A DNA stretch of 64,000 nt from the NCBI RefSeq assembly GCF_900167575.1, contig NZ_FUZP01000003.1, positions 248,001 to 312,000 on the forward strand, in the 5' to 3' direction. The first letter of the stretch is position 1. The number at the start of each line of letters is the position of its first letter. This DNA comes from Okibacterium fritillariae. GTDB lineage: Bacteria; Actinomycetota; Actinomycetes; Actinomycetales; Microbacteriaceae. Position numbers and translations under genes: made by a program. Positions 35,826-44,584 of this stretch are shown here, piece by piece. The notes beneath the pieces are model-generated. The model was given only the letters and a program-made list of their open reading frames with translations. It was not told where the DNA came from and did no database searches.

Positions 35826-36167
35826 ATGGCAAAGCTCGACAAAGTCCCCCGCCCCACCAAGAAGAGCGAATACGCGATCACGTTCGCATCAACCCAGGCC
35901 AGGCGGGGGTGGACCGATCTGTGCGCCACCATTCGCGGCCCCCTCGCCGACTCGTGGGATTTCCTCACGAAGCATCCGCTGGCCGTCACACCCACGAATT
36001 ACCGCCTGCGTGGGGAGCTCGGTGTCATCGTCCGAGACGGAGTCGAACACGATCGATGGCAGCACAAACCCACCCAGCAAGGCGATGCCCGCATCTGGTT
36101 CTACGTGGTCGACCGCACGGTTCATCTCGAGAACGTGCACACAAGGCATCCCAACCAGACGAAGTGA
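35826..36167 (+). CDS. RelE-like type II toxin
   Basis: A 113-residue basic protein next to the antitoxin. ARRGWTDLCATIRGPLADSWDFLTKHP and RIWFYVVDRTVHLENVHTRHPNQTK match the RelE/ParE-fold toxin family of actinobacteria (the terminal HTRHPNQTK is typical). It would cut mRNA on the ribosome or inhibit another cell process when free of antitoxin; the target is inferred. ATG at 35826 is three bases after the antitoxin stop. A bidirectional terminator follows. Confidence 0.82.
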   Translation: MAKLDKVPRPTKKSEYAITFASTQARRGWTDLCATIRGPLADSWDFLTKHPLAVTPTNYRLRGELGVIVRDGVEHDRWQHKPTQQGDARIWFYVVDRTVHLENVHTRHPNQTK

Positions 36168-36193
36168 TCGTCAGGCGCAGGCGCCCGGGCATG

Positions 36194-36226
36194 CGAAAGG
36201 GGGGCCGCCCGTAGGCGACCCCCCTT
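36194..36226. terminator. Bidirectional terminator between the toxin and lipoprotein genes
   Basis: AAAGGGGGGCCGCC pairs with GGCGACCCCCCTTT (one mismatch) around CGTA, with a T-run on the plus strand and an A-run on the left serving the minus strand. It separates two convergent genes. Confidence 0.88.
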
Positions 36227-36245
36227 TTATGCTGCGTGCTGAGAC

Positions 36246-36662
36246 TTAGTCGCAGACCTTACCGAGGTCGGTGAAGGTGGTCTGCACGTCGGTGGCGCTC
36301 TCGGTCAGCGCGTTGACGTCGGCCGTGGTCGGGTCGTCGGCGTACTTCTCGAACTCGTCCGACATGGCCGAGATGGCCTTCTCGGCCTTGTCGGCGGTCG
36401 GCTTGACCTCGTCGTTGGTGACCTTCTCGGCGTTGTCGCTGAACGTGTCGGCGAGCTTGCTGATGGCCTCGGACGCGGCGTCGGGGTCGGTGGCGAGGCT
36501 CGAGGAGCTCTCGGTCAGCTCGGTCTGCAGCTGCTGAATGCCGCTCTCGAGCTCCTTGCACGCGTCAGCCTTGCTCTGGCCGCCGGCACAGCCGGACAGC
36601 AGGAAACCGGCGATAGCGAAGCCGGCGATGAGTGCGGTGGTCTTGGTGCGTCGTTCCCTCAT
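36246..36662 (-). CDS. Small helical lipoprotein, 138 residues
   Basis: A signal peptide with lipobox LLSGC (Cys about residue 25) precedes a mature alpha-helical Ala/Thr/Asp/Glu-rich domain (TELTESSSSLATDPDAASEAI) ending in a cysteine (GKVCD). There is a second Cys near the start (DACKEL), so a disulfide is possible. Function unknown. GAGGGGG precedes the ATG. It lies downstream of the alpha-galactosidase on the same strand but probably has its own promoter. Confidence 0.8.
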   Translation of the reverse strand: MRERRTKTTALIAGFAIAGFLLSGCAGGQSKADACKELESGIQQLQTELTESSSSLATDPDAASEAISKLADTFSDNAEKVTNDEVKPTADKAEKAISAMSDEFEKYADDPTTADVNALTESATDVQTTFTDLGKVCD

Positions 36663-36758
36663 GGGGTCCCCCTCGGGTGATTCGGATGTTCTTGGCGAGA
36701 TAACGCTATCGAACGTGAGCGTTGCTCGCGATGGGTACCACTCCCCGCGCGACCTGCG

Positions 36759-38861
36759 CTAGAGCGCGTCGGCCGTGAAGAGCTGCGCCTGTTCGGGCGC
36801 GAGGAGCGGCACGGCGAGGCCGATCTCGGCAAGGACGCGGCCCGAGAGCACGGTTTCGCCGGCCGCGATCCAGGCGGGAGGAGCATCCTGGATGGCGCGC
36901 GGGGCGGCCCCGAGCGTGAGCGGGCGCACGCGGTAGAGGCGGTCGGGGTCGAGGCCCGGGAGGCGGAGCGGCGACGGCACCGTGGTGCGCGGGGCGGCCA
37001 GGGAGACGTGGGCGAAGAGCGCGGACGTGAGGTCGCGGAAGACGACGCCGTGGGCGTGCAACGCGGGGTCGGAGGCATCCGATCGCACCACGGTGCCCGT
37101 GTGCAGCAGGCCACGCAGGCGCTTGTAGGTGTCGATCCAGGCAGCGATGGTGTCGAGCTCGGCGGGTGAGGCCTCGTTCAGGTTCCACTCGATGCCGGCG
37201 CTGCCGAAGAGGGCCGTGACCAACCGGAACTCGAGGTCCGAGGTGCGCCACGTGGTGTGCGATTGCGCCGCGCCCAGGTGGCCGCCGAGGTATTCGGGCG
37301 GGATCACGAGCGACGTGTAGCGCTGGATGGCCTGGCGCTCGAGCGGGTCGTTGGTGTCGCTCGTCCACACGCGTTCGACGCGCTCGAGCACACCCAGGTC
37401 GATGCGCGCGCCGCCCGACGCGCACGACTCGATCTCGACGTGCGGGTGGGCCGCGCGCACGGCGTCGAGCAGGCGGTAGAACGCGGCGGTCTGCCGGTGG
37501 GCCGAGCCGCCGAGCAGGTCGCGGTTGTGATCCCACTTGAGGAACGCGATGTCGTATTCGCCGAGCAGCGCGTCGAGGCGGCCGAGGATGTAGGCGAAAG
37601 CCTCGGGGTTCGACAGGTCGAGCACGCGCTGGAAACGCCAGGTGGGAGCATCCGCGTGACCGAGAATCCAGTCGGGATGCTCGCGCGCCACGGTCGAATC
37701 CGGGTTCACCATCTCGGGCTCCACCCACAGCCCGAAGTCCATGCCCTGCGCGCGCACGGCGTCGATGAGCGGGGAGAGCCCGTCGGGCCAGCGCGCGGCG
37801 TCGACGAACCAGTCACCGAGGGCGCGGCGGTCGTCGGTGCGGCCCTCGAACCAGCCGTCGTCGAGCACGAACCGTTCGACGCCCACGCGTGCGGCCTGGT
37901 CGACGAGGGTCAGCAGGGTGGGCAGGTCGTGGTCGAAGTAGACGGCCTCCCACGTGTTCAAGACGACGGGGCGGGGGCGGCGGATGCTGCTCCACGAGCG
38001 GATCCACGGGTGCAGGCGGGCCGAGACACCGTCGAGACCGGTGGCCGAGTAGACGGCGACGGTCCACGGGGACTCGTAGTGCTCACCATCCGCGAGCACG
38101 ATGTCGCCGGGGGCGAGCAGTTCGCCGCTGCCCGAGACCGAGGCGCCGAGCGGCGAGCGTTCGGCCCAGAGGACCTTGTCGCCGCTCCACGCCAGGTGGG
38201 TGGCCCAGACCTCGCCCGTGCGGAATGTGAAGCCGGGGGCGCCGGCCGCGAAGAGGAACGCGTCGTCGTGGCCGGGGCGGCCGTGGCGGTGTTCGCGGCT
38301 CCAGATGCCCTGGCCGAGGGTGTGGCGTTGCGGGGTGCGCTCGTGGGTCCAGAGGCCCGTGAAGTCGAGGAGTTCTCGGGCGCGGTCGGGCAGCGGAAGG
38401 GCTGCGGCGACGCCGTCGACGGCAAGAGGTGAGGATGCGTCGTTCCGCACGCGGTGGCGCAGGCGCAGGACACCCTCGGGGGTGAGCTCGAGCGTGACCG
38501 TCACAGTGACGGCGGCCGCGGCATCCGCGAGCGTGAAGACGAGGGTTGTTTCAGTAGCGTCGGTCGCGACCAGGCGCAGCGCGAGCGGTTGGGATACCGA
38601 AGGGGCAACCCCGCCCACGCGATGAACTTCGAGCCCGGGCCGCCCGCTCCACCCGTCGAACAGGGTCGGCACGAGGCTCAGGCGCGGGGACTCGTCGATC
38701 GACGAGGGCGGCACGGCGGCCACCAGCGCCCCGGCCAAACTGTCGAGGGCAGAGGTGTCGAGCTCGCCGACATCCGCCCCCCAGTGCAGAATCGAGGGCA
38801 CCTTCGCGCCGCGGGCATCGACGATCAGGCTGACGCCCGCGGCACGAAGGTGGTGAATCAC
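36759..38861 (-). CDS. Alpha-galactosidase, GH36 family
   Basis: A 700-residue enzyme of typical GH36 length. The beta-sandwich N-domain is followed by the catalytic barrel. The retaining nucleophile is the Asp in FLKWDHNRD (about residue 442) and the acid/base is the Asp in WTSDTNDPLERQ (about residue 500). VEPEMVNPDS and SCASGGARIDLG are also conserved. It releases alpha-galactose from raffinose-, melibiose- or galactomannan-type substrates. No signal peptide is seen, so cleavage is intracellular after uptake by the preceding ABC importer. GTG at 38861 is 8 bases after the binding-protein stop, with AAGGAG in the right place. Confidence 0.92.
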   Translation of the reverse strand: MIHHLRAAGVSLIVDARGAKVPSILHWGADVGELDTSALDSLAGALVAAVPPSSIDESPRLSLVPTLFDGWSGRPGLEVHRVGGVAPSVSQPLALRLVATDATETTLVFTLADAAAAVTVTVTLELTPEGVLRLRHRVRNDASSPLAVDGVAAALPLPDRARELLDFTGLWTHERTPQRHTLGQGIWSREHRHGRPGHDDAFLFAAGAPGFTFRTGEVWATHLAWSGDKVLWAERSPLGASVSGSGELLAPGDIVLADGEHYESPWTVAVYSATGLDGVSARLHPWIRSWSSIRRPRPVVLNTWEAVYFDHDLPTLLTLVDQAARVGVERFVLDDGWFEGRTDDRRALGDWFVDAARWPDGLSPLIDAVRAQGMDFGLWVEPEMVNPDSTVAREHPDWILGHADAPTWRFQRVLDLSNPEAFAYILGRLDALLGEYDIAFLKWDHNRDLLGGSAHRQTAAFYRLLDAVRAAHPHVEIESCASGGARIDLGVLERVERVWTSDTNDPLERQAIQRYTSLVIPPEYLGGHLGAAQSHTTWRTSDLEFRLVTALFGSAGIEWNLNEASPAELDTIAAWIDTYKRLRGLLHTGTVVRSDASDPALHAHGVVFRDLTSALFAHVSLAAPRTTVPSPLRLPGLDPDRLYRVRPLTLGAAPRAIQDAPPAWIAAGETVLSGRVLAEIGLAVPLLAPEQAQLFTADAL

Positions 38862-38868
38862 GGTGCAA

Positions 38869-40191
38869 CTACTCCTTGACGGGGATGGACTGGGCCTTCA
38901 GCGCGTCGACGGTCGCCGACTGGCCCTTCTTGAGTGCGTCGAACAGGGTTCCGTCGCCCGAGACGGCGGACTTGAAGCCATCCGACACGTCGTTGTAGGT
39001 CTGCGTCATGGTCGGGCCCCAGGCGAAGTCTTCGGCGACCTCGGCGGAGGCGTCGGCAAACACATCGTAGATCGGCTGGTTGCCGTAGAACTCGACGCCC
39101 TGCTTCAGGATCGGCAGGTTGAGGCCGTCCTTGGTGGCGGGGTAGATGTTCGCCGACTCGTTCAGCATGGTGAGGGCCTCTTCAGAGGTGTTGAGCCAGA
39201 GCGCGAACTTCGCGGCCTCGTAGGGGTGCTCCGAGCCGGTGAAGACGGCCGTTGACGAGCCGCCCCAGTTGCCGGCAGCCTTGTCGCCGGATTTCCACTG
39301 CGGGGCCTGAGCCACGGACCACTTGCCCGCGGTGTCGGGTGCGCCCGAGGCGATGGAGTTGGCGCCCCAGACGGCGGAGTTCCAGGTCCAGGCGGCGCCG
39401 GTGTTGTAGGCGTTGTCCCATTCGGTGGTCCAGGCGGGAACGGTGGAGACGAGGTCTTCGTCGATGAGTTCCTGCCAGTAGTCGGCCACCTTCTTGGAGG
39501 CGTCGTCGGTCAGGTCGACGGTCCAGTCGGTGCCGTCGTTCTGGAACCAGCTGCCGCCGGCCTGCCACACGAAACCGGCGAACTGGTTGATGTCGCCCTG
39601 CGAGAAGTTGGTGATGTAGCTGCCGGTGGCGCGCACCTTCTTGGCGGCTTCCTTGTATTCATCCCACGTGGTGGGGATGGCGATGCCGTTCTGCTCGAAC
39701 AGGTCGGCGCGGTAGAACATGGCCATGGGGCCCGAGTCCTGCGGGATCGCGTAGACCGAGTCGGATTCGCCGAGCGAGACCTGACCCCAGGTCCAGTCGA
39801 CGAATTTGTCCTTCGAGGCCATGACGTCTTCGCAGGCGCCGAGGTCCATGAGGCCGTTTTGCACGCGGAAGTTGGGCAGCGCGTCGTATTCGATCTGGCC
39901 GAGGTCGGGCGCGTTGCCGGCCTTCAGCTGGTTGAAGAAGTTCTGGTAGGTGCCGCTGTTGCCGTTGGGGCCCGTCTGCACGGCGACCTGGATGTCGGGG
40001 TTCGCCTTGTTCCAGACATCCACGGCGTCTTCGATGCCGGGAATCCAGGAGGTGAAGCTGAGCTCGACTTTTCCGTCGGCCGGCGTGCAGGCTGCAGCGT
40101 CGCTGCCCTCACTGCCGGTGGTCGACGAGCAGCCGCTCAAAACGACGGCCGAAAGCACCGCTGCGGCGACCGCTGTTCTCTTGAGGTTCAT
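38869..40191 (-). CDS. Sugar ABC transporter substrate-binding lipoprotein
   Basis: A 440-residue extracellular binding protein. Its signal peptide ends in lipobox VVLSGC (Cys about residue 21). The mature protein has the CUT1 family start KVELSFTSWIPGIEDAVDVWNKANPDIQV, and APDLGQIEYDALPNF is conserved. It delivers an oligosaccharide, probably an alpha/beta-galactoside, to the two permeases upstream. No ATPase gene is in the operon, so a shared MsiK-type ATPase elsewhere is likely (established for CUT1 importers of actinobacteria). Confidence 0.9.
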   Translation of the reverse strand: MNLKRTAVAAAVLSAVVLSGCSSTTGSEGSDAAACTPADGKVELSFTSWIPGIEDAVDVWNKANPDIQVAVQTGPNGNSGTYQNFFNQLKAGNAPDLGQIEYDALPNFRVQNGLMDLGACEDVMASKDKFVDWTWGQVSLGESDSVYAIPQDSGPMAMFYRADLFEQNGIAIPTTWDEYKEAAKKVRATGSYITNFSQGDINQFAGFVWQAGGSWFQNDGTDWTVDLTDDASKKVADYWQELIDEDLVSTVPAWTTEWDNAYNTGAAWTWNSAVWGANSIASGAPDTAGKWSVAQAPQWKSGDKAAGNWGGSSTAVFTGSEHPYEAAKFALWLNTSEEALTMLNESANIYPATKDGLNLPILKQGVEFYGNQPIYDVFADASAEVAEDFAWGPTMTQTYNDVSDGFKSAVSGDGTLFDALKKGQSATVDALKAQSIPVKE

Positions 40192-40271
40192 GCTGTTCCG
40201 TTTCTGTGGGTGTGCGTGATCTATCGGGGTGAAGGTGATGCGGGAGGTGAAAAGGTGAGGATGCCGCGGCG

Positions 40272-41273
40272 CTACTTGACCGAGCCGGCGCCGAGGCCCG
40301 AACGCCAGAACCGCTGCAATAGCAGGAAGGTGATGACGAGCGGGATGATCGACAGGAACGCGCCGACCAGCACATAGAGGCGCAGCTCGGGAATCTGGTT
40401 CACCTGCGAGTTCCAGGCGTAGAGCCCGAGCGTCACGGGGAACAGCGTCTCGTCGCGCAGCATGATGAGCGGCAGGAAGAAGTTGTTCCAGATGGCCACG
40501 AACTGGAACAGGAACACGGTCACGAGCGCCGGGAACATGAGCCGCACCGAGATGGTGAAGAAGGTGCGGATCTCGCCGGCACCATCCAGTCGGGATGCCT
40601 CGAGCAACTCGTCGGGCACACTCGACGCCGCGAAGATGCGGGTCAGGTACACGCCGAACGGGCTGACGAGCGACGGCAGGAACACCGACCAGAACGTGTT
40701 GGTGAGCCCCACCTGGCTGAAGATGAGGAAGAGGGGCAGCGCCAGAGCGGTCGCGGGCACGAGCACTCCGCCGAGCACCACGTTGAAGATGGCGTCGCGG
40801 CCGGGGAAGCGGTATTTGGCGAGCGCGTAGCCGCACATGGCCGCGAACAGCGTGCCGAGCAGAGCGCCGAGGCCCGCGTAGAGCACGGAGTTCAGCATCC
40901 ATTTGAGGTAGACGCCGTCGCGGTAGGCGATGAGCTGGCCGATGTTCTCGAACAGGTTGAAGTCCGCGAACCACAGGGCGGGCGTGTTGCCGAACTGCGG
41001 CGCCGACTTGGTCGAGGCGATGAACAGCCACCAGATCGGGATGAGGAAGTAGAGCGTGAAGACGAGCATCACGATCAGGGCTCCGGCGCGCGACAGGGGG
41101 CTTTCGCGGGGGCCGCGGGCCCGGGTCGTGTCGGAGCCGGCGGGGCCCTGGTGACCGTGACCGCCACCCGCCTGGCCGCGACCGCCGCGACGGATGCGTG
41201 AGGTGGGCGCGGCATCCGACGCCTGATTCGAATCGGGCGAACCGTTGGCCGGGGAAGACAGGATGGCGCTCAT
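40272..41273 (-). CDS. Carbohydrate ABC permease (MalG type)
   Basis: A 333-residue membrane protein with a roughly 60-residue hydrophilic Gly/Arg-rich leader and six helices beginning ALIVMLVFTLYFLIPIWWLFIAS. The EAA loop is LLEASRLDGAGEIRTFFTISVRLMFP. It pairs with the MalF-type permease; the stop of that gene overlaps this start by four bases (ATGA). Confidence 0.9.
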   Translation of the reverse strand: MSAILSSPANGSPDSNQASDAAPTSRIRRGGRGQAGGGHGHQGPAGSDTTRARGPRESPLSRAGALIVMLVFTLYFLIPIWWLFIASTKSAPQFGNTPALWFADFNLFENIGQLIAYRDGVYLKWMLNSVLYAGLGALLGTLFAAMCGYALAKYRFPGRDAIFNVVLGGVLVPATALALPLFLIFSQVGLTNTFWSVFLPSLVSPFGVYLTRIFAASSVPDELLEASRLDGAGEIRTFFTISVRLMFPALVTVFLFQFVAIWNNFFLPLIMLRDETLFPVTLGLYAWNSQVNQIPELRLYVLVGAFLSIIPLVITFLLLQRFWRSGLGAGSVK

Positions 41274-42199
41274 TTGTCGTCCTTTCGCTGCGTGAACTTG
41301 AGGAAACCGAACGACAGGATGAAGGTGGCCAGCGCCAGCACGACCGAGAACGCGGCCGCCAGGTTGACGTTGGGAATCGCCGACGTCGTGTAGACGGTGA
41401 GGTTCGGGGTGAACGTGCTCGACACGGCCGAGCTGAAGGTGCGGAACACCTGCGGTTCGGCGAGCAGCTGCAGCGTGCCGATGATCGAGAAGATCGCGGT
41501 GAGCACGATGGCGGGCATCACGAGCGGGATCTTGATCGACCAGGCGATGCGCATCTGACCGGCGCCGTCGAGCCGCGCGGCCTCATAGATCTCGGTCGGG
41601 ATGCTGAGCAGCGACGAGTAGATGATGAGCATGTTGTAGCCCACGAACACCCACGTGACAACGTTGGCGATGGCCCACAGCACGAGGTCGGCCGACAGGA
41701 AGTCGATGTTCTGCGTGACCGCGGTGAAGGGCGACAGGTTGGGCGAGTAGAGGAACCCCCACATGATGGCCGCGATGACGCCGGGCACGGCGTAGGGCAC
41801 GAAGAACGCGAGGCGGAAGAAGCGTTTGCCGCGCAGGATGGGCGAGTCGAGCAGCAGCGCGAACAGCAGGGCGAGGCCCAGCATGACGGGCACCTGCACG
41901 GCGCCGAACAGCAGCACGCGGCCGACCGACTGCCAGAAGGGCCCGTTTTGGAACACCTGCACGTATTGGGCGAACCCGCCGAACACCTCGCGCGCCTGGC
42001 CGAACGTGCCGTCGCGCTGGATCACCAGGAGCGACTGGTAGACGGCGTAACCGATGGGCACGAGGTAGAACAGGGCGAACAGCACGGCGAAGGGTGCGAT
42101 GAAGATCGCGATCGCCTTCTTGTGTTGCACCACCAGTTTGGGCGGGCGCACGCGGCGCCGGGGAGCGCTCACCGCCGCCGTTTCGACACTGACGCTCAT
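41270..42199 (-). CDS. Carbohydrate ABC permease (MalF type)
   Basis: A 309-residue membrane protein with about six helices. FIAPFAVLFALFYLVPIGYAVYQSLL opens the membrane domain; the EAA loop is IYEAARLDGAGQMRIAWSIKIPLVMP. Overlaps of four bases with the beta-galactosidase upstream and with the MalG-type permease downstream show a translationally coupled operon. Confidence 0.9.
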   Translation of the reverse strand: MSVSVETAAVSAPRRRVRPPKLVVQHKKAIAIFIAPFAVLFALFYLVPIGYAVYQSLLVIQRDGTFGQAREVFGGFAQYVQVFQNGPFWQSVGRVLLFGAVQVPVMLGLALLFALLLDSPILRGKRFFRLAFFVPYAVPGVIAAIMWGFLYSPNLSPFTAVTQNIDFLSADLVLWAIANVVTWVFVGYNMLIIYSSLLSIPTEIYEAARLDGAGQMRIAWSIKIPLVMPAIVLTAIFSIIGTLQLLAEPQVFRTFSSAVSSTFTPNLTVYTTSAIPNVNLAAAFSVVLALATFILSFGFLKFTQRKDDK

Positions 42200-44286
42200 C
42201 GCGCGGGGTCCTCTCTGATCACGCGCACGGCGCCGGCTGGCACGCGTGCGATGTTGTCGACGGTGTCGCCGGTGACGAGGTCGAGGCCCCGCACCGGCGT
42301 CTCGACGTCGTGCGCCGAGTGGTTGATGAGGAAGAGGTAGCTGCGCGGGGCGTCGCCTGCGGTGGTGTGTCCGTCGGCAGCGTGCCCTGCGGTGGCGCGG
42401 CGGATGACCTCGAGCCCGGGTTCGCGCTCGTCCCCCTGGGGGCGGGCGGATGCTTCGGCCGCGGCGTCGCGCAGTACGGCGTCGAGCGCGTCGGGGTCGA
42501 GGCTCGTGGCGAGGTAGCGGGCGACGCCGGGGGTGTTTGCGCTGTCGCTGTTGCTGGCGACGACGTTGCGCGTGATGGCGGGCCTTCCGGCGGACGGCCC
42601 GTCGGCGAACGTGTCGAGAACCTCGGCGCCGCGGGCTCGCACGCGCTCGGACCAGGCGGTCGCGGACATCCCCGAGGCGAGCGTCAGCCGCTGCCCCGGC
42701 AGAACCGGTGCGAACTCTTCGACATTGATGCCGAGCAGCTCGCGGAACGCGCCCGGGTAGCCGCCGGCGCGCACGCGGTCTTCTTCGTCGACGATTCCGC
42801 TGAAGAACGTGATGACGACGTGGCCGCCCGCGGCGACGTAGTTCGAGACGACCTCGGCTTCGGCATCCCGAACCAGGTAGAGCGACGGCACGATGACGAG
42901 CTTGTAGGCCGAGAGGTCGGCGCCCGGGCGCACCAGGTCGACGGTGTGGCCGAGGCGGCGCAGCGAGGCGTGGGCGGCGTGCACCTGCGAGAGGTAGTCG
43001 ACGCCGTGGCTCGGGCGGCTTTCGCCGTCGGCGGCCCACCAGCTCTCCCAGCTGAACAGCATGGCGACATCGGCCTGCACGCGTGTGCCGGTGATCTCGT
43101 CGAGGCGGTCGAGGGTGTGGCCCAGGTCGACCACTTCGCGCCACATTTCGCTGTCGGTGCCGGCGTGGGGCAGCAGCGCCGAGTGGAACTTCTCGGAGCC
43201 CTGCAGCGACGCGCGCCACTGGAAGAAGCACACCGCGTCGGCGCCCTTCGCCACGTGGGTGAGCGAGTTGCGCGTCATCTCGCCGGGAGCTTTAGCCAGG
43301 TTGTGCGGCTGCCAGTTGACGGCACCGGTCGACTGTTCCATGAGCACCCAGGGGCCGCCCAGTGCGAGGCCGCGGGTCAGGTCGGCGGCGAACGACAGCT
43401 CGGCGGTGGGGGCGGCGAGACGGTTGTCGAGGTAGTGGTCGTTGGCGATGACATCCATCTCGGGTGCCCACTGCCAGTAGTCAAGGTTGCGGATGTGGGC
43501 GGTGACCATGAAGTTGGTCGTGACGGGCACGCTGCTGTGGCGGCGCAGCACCTCGAGCTCGGCTCGGTAATAACCGAGCAGTTCGTCAGACGAGAAGCGG
43601 TGGAAGTCGATGACCTGGCTCGGGTTGCGGCTCGACAGCGTCAGGCGCGGGGGAAGGATCTCGGCGAAGTCGCTGTACTGCTGGCTCCAGAACGAGGTGC
43701 CCCACGCGGTGTTGAGGCGTTCGATGGTCGTGTAGCGGGCGCGCAGCCAGCCGCGAAAAGCTTCGGCGCTTTCGTCGTCGTAGCAGAGGGCGTTGTGGCA
43801 GCCGAGCTCGTTCGACACGTGCCACAGCTCGACGGCGGGGTGTTGGCCATAGCGCTCGGCGACCTTCTCGACCAGCTCGAGCGCATAGCGGCGGAACACG
43901 GCGGATGACGGGCACCACGCCTGGCGTCCGCCCGGAAAGCGTGTGGTGCCGTCTTCGACCTGCGGCAGGATCTCGGGGTGCCGGGCGGTCAACCACGGCG
44001 GGGCCGAGGCGGTGCCCGTGCCCAGGTTCACGCGGATGCCGGCGGCGTGCAGCAGGTCGAGAATCTCGTCGAGCCCGTCGAAGTCGTACTCCCCCGGGCG
44101 CGGTTCGATGTGCGACCAGCCGAAGATGTTGAGGGCCACGAGGTCGACGCCCGCCTCGCGCATCAGGTCGACGTCTTCGCGCCAGACCGACCGGTCCCAC
44201 TGCTCGGGGTTGTAGTCGCAGCCGAACGCAATGCCGTCGTGCGAGAACGCCGGCCGTGCGCCTGATGCTGGATGCTGCGTGCTCAT
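42196..44286 (-). CDS. Beta-galactosidase, GH42 family
   Basis: A 696-residue GH42 enzyme of usual length. The N-terminal GCDYNPEQWDRSVWREDVDLM block is diagnostic. The acid/base Glu lies in LWHVSNELGCHN (about residue 159), and the nucleophile Glu in PWVLMEQSTGAVNWQ (about residue 315). Domain B (trimerisation) and a C-terminal domain follow. It cleaves beta-galactosides after import. It is the first gene of the operon. Upstream, two 18-base palindromes (44317 and 44363) look like repressor operators. ATG at 44286 (MSTQHPASG) is preferred over a longer frame that would overlap the first operator. Confidence 0.93.
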   Translation of the reverse strand: MSTQHPASGARPAFSHDGIAFGCDYNPEQWDRSVWREDVDLMREAGVDLVALNIFGWSHIEPRPGEYDFDGLDEILDLLHAAGIRVNLGTGTASAPPWLTARHPEILPQVEDGTTRFPGGRQAWCPSSAVFRRYALELVEKVAERYGQHPAVELWHVSNELGCHNALCYDDESAEAFRGWLRARYTTIERLNTAWGTSFWSQQYSDFAEILPPRLTLSSRNPSQVIDFHRFSSDELLGYYRAELEVLRRHSSVPVTTNFMVTAHIRNLDYWQWAPEMDVIANDHYLDNRLAAPTAELSFAADLTRGLALGGPWVLMEQSTGAVNWQPHNLAKAPGEMTRNSLTHVAKGADAVCFFQWRASLQGSEKFHSALLPHAGTDSEMWREVVDLGHTLDRLDEITGTRVQADVAMLFSWESWWAADGESRPSHGVDYLSQVHAAHASLRRLGHTVDLVRPGADLSAYKLVIVPSLYLVRDAEAEVVSNYVAAGGHVVITFFSGIVDEEDRVRAGGYPGAFRELLGINVEEFAPVLPGQRLTLASGMSATAWSERVRARGAEVLDTFADGPSAGRPAITRNVVASNSDSANTPGVARYLATSLDPDALDAVLRDAAAEASARPQGDEREPGLEVIRRATAGHAADGHTTAGDAPRSYLFLINHSAHDVETPVRGLDLVTGDTVDNIARVPAGAVRVIREDPAR

Positions 44287-44316
44287 GAATCCTTCCGCCC
44301 CGACTCGCGTCGGCGT

Positions 44317-44334
44317 CCTGTGAACGTGCACAGA
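44317..44334. promoter_or_regulatory. Operator 1 of the galactoside operon
   Basis: CCTGTGAACGTGCACAGA is one of two near-identical 18-base palindromes with a central CG, as favoured by LacI-family repressors. It lies 31 bases before the beta-galactosidase ATG. Confidence 0.65.
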
Positions 44335-44362
44335 TCGCGGAGTGACAACTCCTCATTGAGAG

Positions 44363-44380
44363 TCTGTGAACGTACACAGA
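44363..44380. promoter_or_regulatory. Operator 2 of the galactoside operon
   Basis: TCTGTGAACGTACACAGA is palindromic except for one base pair per half-site. It lies 46 bases from the first operator, so the two could bracket the promoter. Confidence 0.68.
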
Positions 44381-44584
44381 GTAGGCAGAAGTCTCGGCGG
44401 GTGTCAATCCGTGCGATCTGGATTCCGACTGAGGGGGAGATCCCCGGCCATTGCCGAACGCGGCGGGAATGGCCCATCTTGCCTGCAGAGACTAAGAGTT
44501 TTATCGGCCGATCCACGATCACATCGACCGTATTGGGTTTGCTTCGCCATATGGTTGTGGGCCGCGCAGCGCCAAGATAAAGGT
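44381..44584. other. Intergenic border between the galactoside operon and the defence island
   Basis: No gene is supported. From about 44480 the base composition becomes visibly richer in A and T (GTTTTATCGG, CCGTATTGGG, AAGATAAAGG). No direct repeat, tRNA end or integrase is visible as an insertion mark. Confidence 0.4.

Noticed and set aside
36702-36723. AACGCT/AGCGTT inverted repeat upstream of the small lipoprotein
   Set aside because: Only 6-base arms with a 10-base gap; too weak to call an operator.
37257-38432. Long plus-strand open frame opposite alpha-galactosidase
   Set aside because: Shadow; the GH36 motifs on the minus strand are decisive.
42310-43908. Long plus-strand open frame opposite beta-galactosidase
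   Set aside because: Shadow; composition is an artefact of GC-rich third positions.
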